Made by a program: the position numbers and the translations under genes
In this document: positions 35,534 through 44,926 of the stretch, piece after piece
Numbering within the stretch: the stretch's first letter is position 1
Layout of the letters: each line of letters begins with the position of its first letter
Notes under the pieces: model-generated
What the model was told of the DNA's origin: nothing
The model's input: the letters and a program-made list of their open reading frames with translations, nothing else
Database searches by the model: none
Assembly: GCA_026552955.1 (NCBI GenBank)
Contig: JAPMTS010000014.1
Span: forward strand, 151,859-215,858
Source of the DNA: Candidatus Methanoperedens sp.
GTDB lineage: Archaea; Halobacteriota; Methanosarcinia; Methanosarcinales; Methanoperedenaceae
DNA: 64,000 nucleotides
Direction of reading: 5' to 3'

Positions 35534-37927
35534 TTATGATACCGGGTCCTCTTTATCTGAAATTTCCTCTTTTCGGCTCATTTTCTGTGCTTTCGCTCCC
35601 GCCTGGGAAGCGAACACATTCAGGAGGTCTGTCAATTTCTCATACTGCGCGGTCTCAATATGCGAATACCGGATCGGTTTTTTGTGCTTTCTCGTATCTT
35701 TCTTGAGCTTCTTATAAAGGTCATCGGAGCGAGATGTGAGTTTCTCATCTGTTATCCCTTCGATAAGCATAACACCTGTTGCCCCATACTCAAATGCTGC
35801 ATTTACTACATCAGCATCCAGGATATGGACAGAGGGAATACTTACCAGCCTGACAAGAGAAGAATACTGCTTCCTGTTAACTCCTGCAATATCGGCCGCT
35901 GCATATGCATACGGGTCGATGAATACAATAACACCGGGAGCTTCGCTTAATATTCCTTGTAGCTGCGCTTTCACCTGGTCTCGCGTGAAATTTCGTATCT
36001 CGATGCCTTTAATAGGACACGCCGGGACACAGATGCCGCAGCCTGTGCAGGCCAGAGGAGATAACAGCGCTTTTCCCCCCTCCAGGGCAAGCGCATTATA
36101 TGGGCAGGCTTTCACACAATCCCCGCACCCGTTGCACTCAAGTATCACGGGCTTCTCAGGCGGGATAAGTATCATGCCTTTTCCGAGGAACTGTGAAACT
36201 TTATGGGCAGCGCTTATTCCTTCGGTTACAGAATCATGGATATCTTTGGGACCAAGTACGCATCCTGCTGCAAACACTGACTGGTTAAGCGTATTCACAG
36301 GATCAAGCTTTACATGCTTTTCCTCGATAAAACCATCATCGCCAATAGATACACCGAGCTTATCGGCAATTTCTTTTGTGCCTGTTGAGGGTATCAGGGC
36401 AGGACACAGTATCACCATATCAAATATTTCGCGGCCTTTCCTGCCAAGGTTGGTATCCTCATACTGCACCATGAGAGTGCCATCGGATTTGGGGAGAATT
36501 TCAGCGACTTTTCCGCGCACGTAATTGACGCCTTTTTCCTGCGTGTGATGATAAAATTCTTCAAACCTTCGTCCACCACTTCGCATATCGATGTAGAATA
36601 TCCAAGCTTGCGAATCTTCTTTCATCTTCTTCACAAGCTGTGCCTGTTTCTGGGAGTAAATGCAGCAGACTTTAGAGCAGTGTTTTCTTCCTTTTCCTGT
36701 AAAATCCCTGCTCCCCGCACAAAGCACGAAAGCGACCCGATTGGGGAATGTCCCGTCCGCTTTCTGTAATCTCATCCCGGTCTTGCTCTTTGCAGATAAC
36801 ATTTCTTCAAATTCGATTGCAGTAAGGATGTTTGGAGATGGATAATTGTATTCTTCGATAAATGTTGGGTCAATTGGCTCAAACCCGGTTGCAATTGCAA
36901 CGGCGCCAACTGCAATCGCACTTGTTTCTTCTTTTTCTTCAAGGTTGATAGCATCGCGCGGGCATATCTTTACACATGCGCCGCAATTACTGCATTTTGA
37001 CATGTCGATCATGTAGGCCTGTGGCACCGCCTGCGCAAATGGAAGAAAAATTGCCCCGGTCGGACATTTCCTTGCGCATGCACCGCAGTTTATACATTTC
37101 CCTATATCCACATAACGCGGGCTGTGTTTCAGGGTAATTGAATAATCTCCGGGGCTTCCCTGAACATCTGCAACCTGGGTCTGGGTTAACATGGAAATCC
37201 TGGGATTATTGTGAACAGCGACCATCCTGGGTGTAAGAATACACTGGGAGCAGTCAAGCGTGGGGAATGTCTTGGAAAGACCTATCATGTGCCCGCCAAG
37301 ATATGGCTTTTTTTCTATCAAAATAACATCATGGGAATCAGAAAGCTCAAGCGCTGTGGTTATCCCGGCTATGCCGCCGCCTATAACAAGTGTCCTGTCC
37401 ACAAGGGTCTTTGCAAGAGGTGAAAGAGGCTCTATCGAACCCATGCGTGCTGCTGCTCCTTTGATCAAACCCAGTACTTTTGAGGTCACACCTGTCTTAT
37501 CCTCTTTGTCATGTACCCAGCTTGCCTGCTCTCGTATATTGGTTATCTCAAGGAGCCTGGGATTAAGCCCTGCATTTTTCGCCATGCCCCGAAAAGTTTC
37601 AAGATGCAGCTTGGGAGAGCATGAACCTATGACGACCCGGTCAACTTTGCCCTTCTCGATATCATTTTTTATCTTATCCTGCCCTACACTGCTGCACAGG
37701 TAATCCTGGATATTTACAATTACGTTCTTATCTTCTTTGAGATTATCCGCAACTGCCTGGAGGTCGACCGCATCTGCAATATTGCCCCCACATCTGCAAA
37801 GATACACACCGATCTTTTTTGATCCTTTTTTTGCTGATTCTTCTATTGCTGATTTATCGATTGTTGATTCTTTTCTTATTGTTTCTTCTTTTTGTTCTTT
37901 AACAAGAGGCTGTTCATTTTCGGTCAT
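35534..37927 (-). CDS. hdrA: Heterodisulfide reductase subunit A with MvhD-like tail
   Basis: Flavin and Fe-S subunit of soluble heterodisulfide reductase, which splits electrons between CoM-S-S-CoB and a low-potential acceptor. The FAD domain (GGGIAGITTALEL), the DCSQC cluster site and four [4Fe-4S] motifs (CINCGAC, CSNCGAC, CNGCGDC, CTGCGIC) are present. Residues 663-775 look like an MvhD domain, but every Cys that would bind its [2Fe-2S] cluster is missing. A charged N-terminal extension of 36 residues is unusual. It overlaps hdrB by four bases. Confidence 0.94.
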   Translation of the reverse strand: MTENEQPLVKEQKEETIRKESTIDKSAIEESAKKGSKKIGVYLCRCGGNIADAVDLQAVADNLKEDKNVIVNIQDYLCSSVGQDKIKNDIEKGKVDRVVIGSCSPKLHLETFRGMAKNAGLNPRLLEITNIREQASWVHDKEDKTGVTSKVLGLIKGAAARMGSIEPLSPLAKTLVDRTLVIGGGIAGITTALELSDSHDVILIEKKPYLGGHMIGLSKTFPTLDCSQCILTPRMVAVHNNPRISMLTQTQVADVQGSPGDYSITLKHSPRYVDIGKCINCGACARKCPTGAIFLPFAQAVPQAYMIDMSKCSNCGACVKICPRDAINLEEKEETSAIAVGAVAIATGFEPIDPTFIEEYNYPSPNILTAIEFEEMLSAKSKTGMRLQKADGTFPNRVAFVLCAGSRDFTGKGRKHCSKVCCIYSQKQAQLVKKMKEDSQAWIFYIDMRSGGRRFEEFYHHTQEKGVNYVRGKVAEILPKSDGTLMVQYEDTNLGRKGREIFDMVILCPALIPSTGTKEIADKLGVSIGDDGFIEEKHVKLDPVNTLNQSVFAAGCVLGPKDIHDSVTEGISAAHKVSQFLGKGMILIPPEKPVILECNGCGDCVKACPYNALALEGGKALLSPLACTGCGICVPACPIKGIEIRNFTRDQVKAQLQGILSEAPGVIVFIDPYAYAAADIAGVNRKQYSSLVRLVSIPSVHILDADVVNAAFEYGATGVMLIEGITDEKLTSRSDDLYKKLKKDTRKHKKPIRYSHIETAQYEKLTDLLNVFASQAGAKAQKMSRKEEISDKEDPVS

Positions 37928-38772
37928 TGTCTGCCTCCAATCTTAGCAATCAATTTATGGGTCGGAACAAGATGCTGGGAAAGCCCCAATTCCTTCGGGT
38001 CAAAACCCATGGCAAGACCCATGAGCTGAGTAAAATAAATGACCGACAGGTCGATCCTGATATTGAATTTGGACTCTACTGCTTTTTGTTTTGCATCCAG
38101 CTGCAAATGACACATCGGGCATGTGACAACTATACAATCTGCGCCTGTTTCTTTAGCCATGACAAGCAGTTCCTTTGCCAGACCAAGGGCAATGTCCTCA
38201 TCAGTGAGCAGTATCGGACCTCCACAGCATTTGGTTTTATAATAATATTTTACAGGTTCGGCCCCAAGGCTCAAAATGAGTTCATCGAGTGATTTTGGAT
38301 TCTGGGGGCTGTCAAAATCGTTTTCAGGACGTGTCAGGAGACAGCCGTAATAGGGAACAGCTTTGATCTTAAGAGGACGTTTCACCTGCTCGGTGAGTTT
38401 TGCCAATCCCAGGTCTTTCACGATCACTTCCAGGAGATGTTTTGGTTTTGTATTACCATCATATTTTTCAATGAGGGCCTCATTGACCATTGTTCTAAGA
38501 GCGCTGTCCTGGAGCGCGACGCGCGCGCGCATGAGATTCGAATAGCACAGGTTGCATGGTGTTGCCATGTCAAGCCCCCTTGCCGATGCCAGGGTTCTCG
38601 CACAAAGACCTGTCTTTACCGTTCTATCAGGCACATGCAAAGCGCCGCAGCAGTTCCAGTTCTTCACTTCTTCAAGATCAATGCCAAGCCTGCCAAATAC
38701 AGCTCCTACGGAAATGCGGTAGTCAACTGCAGTTCCATGCTGTGCGCAACCCGGATAATAGGAATATTTCAT
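37924..38772 (-). CDS. hdrB: Heterodisulfide reductase subunit B
   Basis: Catalytic subunit that holds the two non-cubane [4Fe-4S] clusters which reduce the CoM-CoB heterodisulfide. Both CCG domains are intact (NWNCCGALH and TKCCGGP), with further Cys ligands upstream of each (YPGCAQH, PCNLC, PMCH). The length of 282 aa is normal. It is coupled to hdrC and hdrA by four-base ATGA overlaps, so stoichiometric synthesis is likely. Confidence 0.97.
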   Translation of the reverse strand: MKYSYYPGCAQHGTAVDYRISVGAVFGRLGIDLEEVKNWNCCGALHVPDRTVKTGLCARTLASARGLDMATPCNLCYSNLMRARVALQDSALRTMVNEALIEKYDGNTKPKHLLEVIVKDLGLAKLTEQVKRPLKIKAVPYYGCLLTRPENDFDSPQNPKSLDELILSLGAEPVKYYYKTKCCGGPILLTDEDIALGLAKELLVMAKETGADCIVVTCPMCHLQLDAKQKAVESKFNIRIDLSVIYFTQLMGLAMGFDPKELGLSQHLVPTHKLIAKIGGRQ

Positions 38773-39332
38773 TTCTTCTCCCGGGATTTTTCTCCAAGGT
38801 TAAAAATAGCCTCCAATTCTCTGGTGTTTTCCATACGCTGGATCGATAGCGGAAGTTTTCCTTTTACCATCATTGACAGTCCAAAAGGGAGCTGCTTTAT
38901 CATTCCAGGCTCTGTCAAACTGTATTTTGAAATGAGAAGGAATTCCGAAGCTCTTCCATTGGTCTTTATCACATCTGAAAAAACATTATCGAATTTTACA
39001 TTCCTGTTCTTTATTCCTTCTGCTATAGCTATTGGTTTTAAGGTTTCCATAAGTTCAGTTGGATGAATGCCCCTGGGACACCTGACCGAGCATGAGAAGC
39101 AAGTTGTGCATATCCATATCGTGCTGCTTGAGAGTACTTCTTTCTTGAGGCCAAGCTGCACCATGCGCACAAGTTCTCGCGGAGAATAGTCCATTTCCTG
39201 GCTTACCGGACAGGAGCCTGCGCATATCCCGCATTGCATGCAGGTGGGGATTTTTTCTCCGACTGGTGTCTTTATGACCTGCTCTATGAAAGCAGGATCT
39301 CTCGATTCCGGGATTATTGGTTCCTTTTTCAT
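38769..39332 (-). CDS. hdrC: Heterodisulfide reductase subunit C
   Basis: Electron-transfer subunit with two [4Fe-4S] motifs (CMQCGICAGSC and CTTCFSCSVRC) that connect HdrA to HdrB. First gene of the hdrCBA operon. The 187 aa are typical. An AT-rich stretch at 39350-39400 is the probable promoter. In ANME archaea this system would run toward heterodisulfide formation. Confidence 0.96.
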   Translation of the reverse strand: MKKEPIIPESRDPAFIEQVIKTPVGEKIPTCMQCGICAGSCPVSQEMDYSPRELVRMVQLGLKKEVLSSSTIWICTTCFSCSVRCPRGIHPTELMETLKPIAIAEGIKNRNVKFDNVFSDVIKTNGRASEFLLISKYSLTEPGMIKQLPFGLSMMVKGKLPLSIQRMENTRELEAIFNLGEKSREKK

Positions 39333-39461
39333 AATTACTCCCTAAGAGGAAATCAGATGAAGAGTTAATAATATATATATGTTATTCAAAATTATAAGTT
39401 TTACGGCATTAAATGAAGAACTCATGAAAATAATTTGATAGTTAATGAACCAAAAACAATA

Positions 39462-39827
39462 TTAGGTATATTCGGAATTTGAATTTCTTACACTTTTAAA
39501 GATAACATAGACAAAAACGATGAGAATTAAAATAAGTAACAATCCAAAAATTCTCTGTAAATCATCAATAATTGGAGAATCGAATGTAAAAAAATGTGGG
39601 ACATATATTAAAGATACATGTAAAATCAATAAAAAGGCAAATATTAACAATAATAAGAAAGCTTTTTTTATTTCATTAAATTTCAAGAAAATCCTTGAAC
39701 GTATCACATCAGGATCCTTCTTCCAGAGATACACTATTATATATACCAGGAGAAAAAAAGTAATAATAGCTATTGGCAAAACCAGTACTTCATTTACTAC
39801 TTCCAAAACGTTTTTTACATCTATCAT
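39462..39827 (-). CDS. Small membrane protein with three predicted helices
   Basis: A 121-aa protein with three hydrophobic segments (about residues 15-35, 55-75 and 90-110) separated by a charged loop (KKDPDVIRSRIFLKFNEIKK). AT-rich codon use sets it apart from hdrC. No recognised family or partner. Confidence 0.6.
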   Translation of the reverse strand: MIDVKNVLEVVNEVLVLPIAIITFFLLVYIIVYLWKKDPDVIRSRIFLKFNEIKKAFLLLLIFAFLLILHVSLIYVPHFFTFDSPIIDDLQRIFGLLLILILIVFVYVIFKSVRNSNSEYT

Positions 39828-39930
39828 ATTAATATAATTGCATGAACGTATTTAAGTGGTTTATTTCCTATCCAATCATATAATCAACGAACATATATAT
39901 GAATATTTCTAAAATAATTAACCTGATAAC

Positions 39931-40389
39931 ATGGACAAAACTGATTTGAAATTATTAAAAACGATCCAGGATGGAATTCCAATAGTATCTGAACCATTCA
40001 AGCATATTGCTGAAGAAGTCGGGCTTTCTGAAAAAGAGGTCATGGAGCGTCTTGACAGCCTGGGAAAAGAAGGTGCAATAAGACGTTTTGGAGCTTCGAT
40101 AGGGCACAGGACGATTGGAATAACCGCAAATGCCATGTGCACCTGGAACGTCCCTGATGAGAAAGTGGAAGAAGTGGGAGCCATCATGGCAGGCTTCCCC
40201 GAAGTCACACATTGTTATGAACGACCGCGATATCCCGATTGGAAGTATAATCTTTTTACCATGGTCCATGCATATTCGCGCGAGGAATGTGAAAAAATTG
40301 CAAAAGAGATCTCCATCGCCACAGGTATAAAGGATTATAGCATCCTTTTCAGTGAACGGGAGTTTAAAAAAACGGGTGTGAGGTTATGA
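39931..40389 (+). CDS. ahbB: Siroheme decarboxylase subunit, AhbB-like
   Basis: Lrp/AsnC-like protein of the siroheme-dependent haem pathway, which decarboxylates siroheme to didecarboxysiroheme. The winged-helix N-terminus and the ferredoxin-like C-terminus with CYERPRYPDWKYNLFTMVHA, the family's haem-substrate segment, are clear. AhbA, the usual partner, is not adjacent. It overlaps the next gene by four bases and leads a three-gene haem operon (ahbB, precorrin-2 dehydrogenase, hemA). Confidence 0.88.
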   Translation: MDKTDLKLLKTIQDGIPIVSEPFKHIAEEVGLSEKEVMERLDSLGKEGAIRRFGASIGHRTIGITANAMCTWNVPDEKVEEVGAIMAGFPEVTHCYERPRYPDWKYNLFTMVHAYSREECEKIAKEISIATGIKDYSILFSEREFKKTGVRL

Positions 40390-41021
40390 GTGGATTTCTG
40401 CCTCTTATGCTTGACCTGAATGAAAAAGAGATAGTGATCTTTGGGGGTGGAAAGGTGGGTGAACGCAAAGCCTCTCTTTTTTGTGATTATGCAAAGGTAA
40501 CTGTCGTAAGCAAGGATTTTACCCCCGGATTGAACAATTTTCATGAGAGCGGAAAGATAAAACTTATAAAAGTCAAAGATCTGCATGAAAAAGATATCTC
40601 CTCTTTTTTGAAAAATGCTTTCATTGTAATTCCCGCTGCAAATGATGCGAAATTGAATGAAAAGATAGCAGGGATCGCAAAAGACAGAGAGATATTTGTA
40701 AATCGAGTGGATGATATTGGAGATATAATAATCCCGTCGGTAATCAGGCGAGGGGATATTGTAATCGGTATTTCCACTGGAGGTCAAAGTCCTGCCCTTT
40801 CAAAACATATCCGGCAAAAAACGGAAGAAGTGATAACACCTGAATATGCACAAATGTCAAGACTTCAAAATGAAATTCGCGAAGAATTGAAATCCCTGGT
40901 GAATGACCAAAAAAGACGCAAGGAAATACTCTGGAATATAATCAATGATAATGATGTTTGGAAAGCATTTGAAGAATCGTATGAAAAAGCATATATGAAG
41001 GCATCAAAGCATATAATGTAA
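40386..41021 (+). CDS. Precorrin-2 dehydrogenase/sirohydrochlorin ferrochelatase
   Basis: A 211-aa Met8p/CysG-N-type enzyme that oxidises precorrin-2 with NAD+ and may insert iron to make siroheme. The Rossmann motif IFGGGKVGERKA opens the protein, and the GDIVIGISTGGQSPALSKHIR block is typical of the family's dimer and active-site region. It feeds the neighbouring siroheme decarboxylase. Coupled to ahbB by ATGA. Confidence 0.93.
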   Translation: MSGFLPLMLDLNEKEIVIFGGGKVGERKASLFCDYAKVTVVSKDFTPGLNNFHESGKIKLIKVKDLHEKDISSFLKNAFIVIPAANDAKLNEKIAGIAKDREIFVNRVDDIGDIIIPSVIRRGDIVIGISTGGQSPALSKHIRQKTEEVITPEYAQMSRLQNEIREELKSLVNDQKRRKEILWNIINDNDVWKAFEESYEKAYMKASKHIM

Positions 41022-41042
41022 AAACATTAGGATAGGAAATCA

Positions 41043-42296
41043 ATGACCGAAATATCAAGCATGCTAATAACGCACACCAAGGCGACCATTGTGGAAATGG
41101 AAAGCGCATGGCATGGCGGCGTAGACCAGCTTCTGGTGCATCTTAAGTCACATGAACTTGTAGAGGAATGCGCAGTCCTTAAGACCTGTAACCGGGTAGA
41201 AGTTTATGTTGTCTCCCCAAAAGGAAGCAAAGTACTTTTTGAGTTTGCAAAACACATGAAAGTCTCATCAAGGATAATTGATTTCCTTGACCATGAGGAA
41301 TCACTCAGGCATCTCTTGCGACTGACTTCCGGCCTTGAATCAATGATAGTGGGTGAGGACCAGATCCTTGGCCAGGTAAAAGAATTATTCCAGATGGCAA
41401 AAAAAGCCGGAGCTGTTGGTAAAATCCTTGATACCGCATTCAATAAGGCTATCCAGGTAGGAAAGCGGACGCGAAATGAGACAGGGATCAATAAAGGTTC
41501 TGTATCTATTGGTTCAGCAGCCGTGGAATTGGCAGAGAAGGAATTAGGCGGGCTTGAAGGAAAAACAATTTTGGTCATCGGTGCAGGAGAGATGGGAACA
41601 CTTGTGGCAAAAGCGCTCGCAAATAAGGATATTAAGGTTATTTATGTGGCGAACAGGACTTTTGAAAAAGCACAGACTCTTGCATGCGAATTAAAGGGTG
41701 AAGCGTGTCCATATGAGAAAATGGAAAGTTACATCCCGAAATCGGATGTTGTGATAAGCGCCACAAAGGCCCCTCATTTTGTCCTGACAACAGAAATGAT
41801 GTCTGGAATAATGGGAGAAAAAAAGGATATCATGCTTATAGACATTGGAAACCCAAGGAATATCGAAAGTGGCGTAGGGGATCTACCGGGTGTGAGCCTT
41901 CATAATATCGACAGCTTAAGAAGCATCAGCGAGGCAAACCTGGATAAAAGAAGGGCTGAGGCAAAAAAAGCAGAGCTTATTATAGAAGAAGAATTGGGGC
42001 TTCTTAATCGACAGTACAAGCGCCAGATGGCGGACAATATCATTTCAGCTCTTTATTCGAAGATAGAAAAAATCCGGGAACAAGAGCGGGAAGCTGCGAT
42101 CAATAAATTAAAATCAAGACACACGATAGGGGACATAGAGCGTGAAGTCATGGATGATATGACAAATTCTTTTGCCAAGCAGATCCTCGCCGAACCCACA
42201 AAGATACTCAGGAATGCTGCAGAGCATGATGATGAAAGATTTTTGGATACCGTTGCAGAGTTATTTAAACTGAATGGGAAGAAGGAAAAGAAGTGA
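41043..42296 (+). CDS. hemA: Glutamyl-tRNA reductase
   Basis: First committed step of tetrapyrrole synthesis: reduces Glu-tRNA to glutamate semialdehyde. The catalytic Cys49 in KTCNRVEVY, the GQVKELF block and the NADPH domain (VIGAGEMGTLVAKAL) are present, with the usual C-terminal dimerisation helix. The 417 aa are full length. hemL and hemB are not beside it. The product supplies haem, cobamides and F430 alike. Confidence 0.96.
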   Translation: MTEISSMLITHTKATIVEMESAWHGGVDQLLVHLKSHELVEECAVLKTCNRVEVYVVSPKGSKVLFEFAKHMKVSSRIIDFLDHEESLRHLLRLTSGLESMIVGEDQILGQVKELFQMAKKAGAVGKILDTAFNKAIQVGKRTRNETGINKGSVSIGSAAVELAEKELGGLEGKTILVIGAGEMGTLVAKALANKDIKVIYVANRTFEKAQTLACELKGEACPYEKMESYIPKSDVVISATKAPHFVLTTEMMSGIMGEKKDIMLIDIGNPRNIESGVGDLPGVSLHNIDSLRSISEANLDKRRAEAKKAELIIEEELGLLNRQYKRQMADNIISALYSKIEKIREQEREAAINKLKSRHTIGDIEREVMDDMTNSFAKQILAEPTKILRNAAEHDDERFLDTVAELFKLNGKKEKK

Positions 42297-42300
42297 ATGC

Positions 42301-42915
42301 TCAGGTGTCTTGCCTGCCAATATCAGGTAACAACGAAGCCATTTTTTCAGGATAAAATGAGAAAACATTTCCCAATGTAATGAATATCACACCAAACCAG
42401 AAAATCAAGAGGTGATAAGGACTATCCCTGAGACTTACAAAATTCAACATAATTACAACAAACCCAAGATGCAGGAGCGATGAGCCCATTCTTGCAATAT
42501 ATCCTTCCTTTTCAAACCTGATAGATTTGCTCTTTCTTATCGTCAATACAAGAACAAAGGACTGTACGACAGTCATCACAATAAGAATAAAACCCAATCC
42601 CGTTTCAATAGTCGAAAAAATTGTGAGAATTACTGTTATTCCAAGGATGATCGCGCTGAATTTTAGCAGAATATCCTGTTCAAAGAGCCTTTTAGGAATG
42701 CAAAGACCCAGCGAGATAAGCAGCAATACAAGGAACGGATAAAGGTATGAATCCATTTCATCAATGTACCGGCTATATTGTGCGGTCTTTGTCCACCCGG
42801 AATCCACTGCAAGATAGTTGTAATATGTAATTCCATAAAGGCTTACTGCGCCTATCATAAACAGGATGAAAGTTGTAAGGATGATCAAATAGTAGTCGTA
42901 ATTCTTGAATTTCAT
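42301..42915 (-). CDS. Membrane protein coupled to CcsA
   Basis: A 204-aa polytopic protein with about six hydrophobic segments. The ATG at 42915 overlaps the ccsA stop (ATGA), and the 34 residues upstream in the same frame belong to the CcsA region. It probably takes part in haem delivery or cytochrome c maturation, as judged only from position. No His or WWD motif typical of CcmC/CcmF is visible. Convergent with hemA. Confidence 0.7.
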   Translation of the reverse strand: MKFKNYDYYLIILTTFILFMIGAVSLYGITYYNYLAVDSGWTKTAQYSRYIDEMDSYLYPFLVLLLISLGLCIPKRLFEQDILLKFSAIILGITVILTIFSTIETGLGFILIVMTVVQSFVLVLTIRKSKSIRFEKEGYIARMGSSLLHLGFVVIMLNFVSLRDSPYHLLIFWFGVIFITLGNVFSFYPEKMASLLPDIGRQDT

Positions 42916-43898
42916 GGTTGCACCACCGAATGGATCCCCGGGACAATATAGGTAAGAAGGTAGGTGAATACCAATGATACAGAACAGAGTATACCAAGAT
43001 ATGCGGTGGTTTTCCACATCCTGCCTTTGCTGATATAAATACGGGAGTGCAGGTATGCACTATAAAGCACCCACATCATTATCGAACCGCTGATCTTGGG
43101 GTCCCACCACCATGCGCTGTCCTTCCATGCTTCGATAGCCCAGGGGTATCCCATAAGCATGCCGGTAGTAAGAAGAATGTAGCCTATTTTCGCGTAACTG
43201 TAAGCGATTTCATCATAGAGCTTATCCTTTTTGAATAGCATGTAAACACATGCAGCAAAAGTGATGATGAGTGAAGCATACGCTATAAAGAGCATTGGCG
43301 GATGCGTCCACATATATGTTGAGTTATAATAATAGGTCACCCTGCCATAAAGTGTTCCTGCCAGCTGGAAAATACCCATATCCCCTGATGAAAGCGCTGC
43401 ATACCAGCGCGTTATTTCGCTATTGACTATGGGAAGAGGGTCTTTGAAAGGATTTGAGAAAAAATATACGGTCAGGGAAAAAAGGGATAATATGGTCCCT
43501 ATAAAAGCTACAATATCTTTCCTTTTCTTCACTGTCAGAGCAAATGCTGATGCGCACATTGCCCAGAAGTACAATTTTTCTGACTCTATCCACAAAGGAG
43601 CAGCTATACGGCTGGTTTCAACCGGTATCATCTGCCTCAATGCAGCGGGATACTCGATCAAAACCGTATTGTAGATCTGTATGTGGAACCATGCCAGGAT
43701 GAAAAATCCAATGAAATAGAGCCCTGTTGAAATATATAAGCATTTTATTAGATAGTCAAAATAGTTGCTATCTTTTCTAAATAAATAAAGAATTGAAAAA
43801 ATCCCCTGAAATAATGACATTATCAGAATATATGTTATTACAGGCTGCCCGACCATTACCAGGAATTCCCGGGCCCCGAGATATTCCGTATAACCCAT
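42912..43898 (-). CDS. ccsA: Cytochrome c biogenesis protein, CcsA/CcmF type
   Basis: Haem-handling protein of about eight membrane helices (328 aa). The haem-binding WWD-type motif reads DSAWWWDPKISGS, and likely axial His residues lie in FHIQIY and YMWTHPPMLF. It exports or holds haem for attachment to CxxCH cytochromes outside the cell membrane, in line with a multihaem-cytochrome life style. It overlaps the UPF0201 gene by one base and the following membrane protein by four. Confidence 0.9.
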   Translation of the reverse strand: MGYTEYLGAREFLVMVGQPVITYILIMSLFQGIFSILYLFRKDSNYFDYLIKCLYISTGLYFIGFFILAWFHIQIYNTVLIEYPAALRQMIPVETSRIAAPLWIESEKLYFWAMCASAFALTVKKRKDIVAFIGTILSLFSLTVYFFSNPFKDPLPIVNSEITRWYAALSSGDMGIFQLAGTLYGRVTYYYNSTYMWTHPPMLFIAYASLIITFAACVYMLFKKDKLYDEIAYSYAKIGYILLTTGMLMGYPWAIEAWKDSAWWWDPKISGSIMMWVLYSAYLHSRIYISKGRMWKTTAYLGILCSVSLVFTYLLTYIVPGIHSVVQP

Positions 43899-44311
43899 TA
43901 CAGGTCGATCTCCTCAACAGGTTTACCGTCTATTGTTTCTGGAGCAAGCCAGTCGATAACGTTAAGGAGGTCACCCATATTTTGGGCGGATATTTCCACG
44001 TGGATAGAACCAAGACTTTCCTCTCCCGGCGGAAAATTCAATTTACCAATACAAGCGACCTGTTTATTCAATCTGAATCTTGCAGTATCACCTTTTATCC
44101 CATTCAAAAATATCTTACGCGCCGTATCAAGGATCCGCTCTTCCCTTAAACGTAAATGCAGTGTCCTTAAGCTTTCAAGATCACCTTCTCCGGATAATGC
44201 CGATTCCTGGAGTTTAAGTTCAACCGGAAAGAAATTCAATATTGCTTTTTCAACTTTATCCTGGATTTCAGTTGGATTGACATTAGCCAGGACTCTTACT
44301 GATACGTTCAT
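43898..44311 (-). CDS. UPF0201 family RNA-binding-like protein
   Basis: A 137-aa archaeal protein of the UPF0201 (DUF54) group, with a ribosomal-protein-like fold and conserved RLREERILDTAR helix. The function is unknown. It is nearly always near UPF0200, which overlaps it here by four bases. The product of the pair has been guessed to be RNA-related. Confidence 0.85.
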   Translation of the reverse strand: MNVSVRVLANVNPTEIQDKVEKAILNFFPVELKLQESALSGEGDLESLRTLHLRLREERILDTARKIFLNGIKGDTARFRLNKQVACIGKLNFPPGEESLGSIHVEISAQNMGDLLNVIDWLAPETIDGKPVEEIDL

Positions 44312-44847
44312 AAATTTCCCAGCAATTGTTCAATTTCCTTCTGGAAAATCCCGATAGTATCGGTGTTGTCAATAGTTAGATCGGCTTTTTCTATGGCCCT
44401 ATCCAGCCCCCATCCCTTTTCCCTTTCATCCCGCTTTTTCAACTCATCCATGCTATTCATATCATCAGACCTGGCGCGCTTTCTCACCCTGCCAAACCGC
44501 AAATCAAAAGGCGTATGGATAGCTATCAGCTTGAAATCATTGCCGAATTCTTTTTTGAAATATTCAATTTCGTTTATGTTCCGTATCCCATCGACAATTA
44601 CTACGGGAGTTTTTATCAAATGTATTTTCGGGACACATCTTTTTGCAATTACATCCATCCCTTCAATTTGGCGAAGCCGGGTTCCTGTGCCCCCAATATT
44701 TTCATCTGTCGGAGGCAAACCCTGTCGCGCTGTTTCTTCCCTTACAACATCCCCCATATTCACAACAGGGATGCCCAGCTTTTTTGCTATAGCCGCCGCT
44801 TCTGATTTTCCCGATGCGGGCATTCCTACAAATGCAATGAGCTTCAT
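44308..44847 (-). CDS. UPF0200 family P-loop nucleotide kinase-like protein
   Basis: A 179-aa P-loop protein related to dephospho-CoA and adenylate kinases. Walker A is GMPASGKS (8-15); the GDVVREET and DGIRNINEIEYF blocks mark the UPF0200 family. The substrate is unknown. It is first gene of a run that includes UPF0201, ccsA and a membrane protein, and is divergent from pan, with the promoter region of only about 80 bases shared. Confidence 0.88.
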   Translation of the reverse strand: MKLIAFVGMPASGKSEAAAIAKKLGIPVVNMGDVVREETARQGLPPTDENIGGTGTRLRQIEGMDVIAKRCVPKIHLIKTPVVIVDGIRNINEIEYFKKEFGNDFKLIAIHTPFDLRFGRVRKRARSDDMNSMDELKKRDEREKGWGLDRAIEKADLTIDNTDTIGIFQKEIEQLLGNL

Positions 44848-44890
44848 GGAACCGATTAATTTAGCTGGAAGATAATAAATCTATCCACCT

Positions 44891-44903
44891 AAAATATATA
44901 TGG
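44891..44903 (+). promoter_or_regulatory. TATA box of pan
   Basis: AAAATATATATGG centred about 30 bases before the ATG at 44927. No ribosome binding site precedes that ATG, so a leaderless transcript is likely. Confidence 0.55.
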
Positions 44904-44926
44904 TAATAGTCAAGAGTATAGTATAT

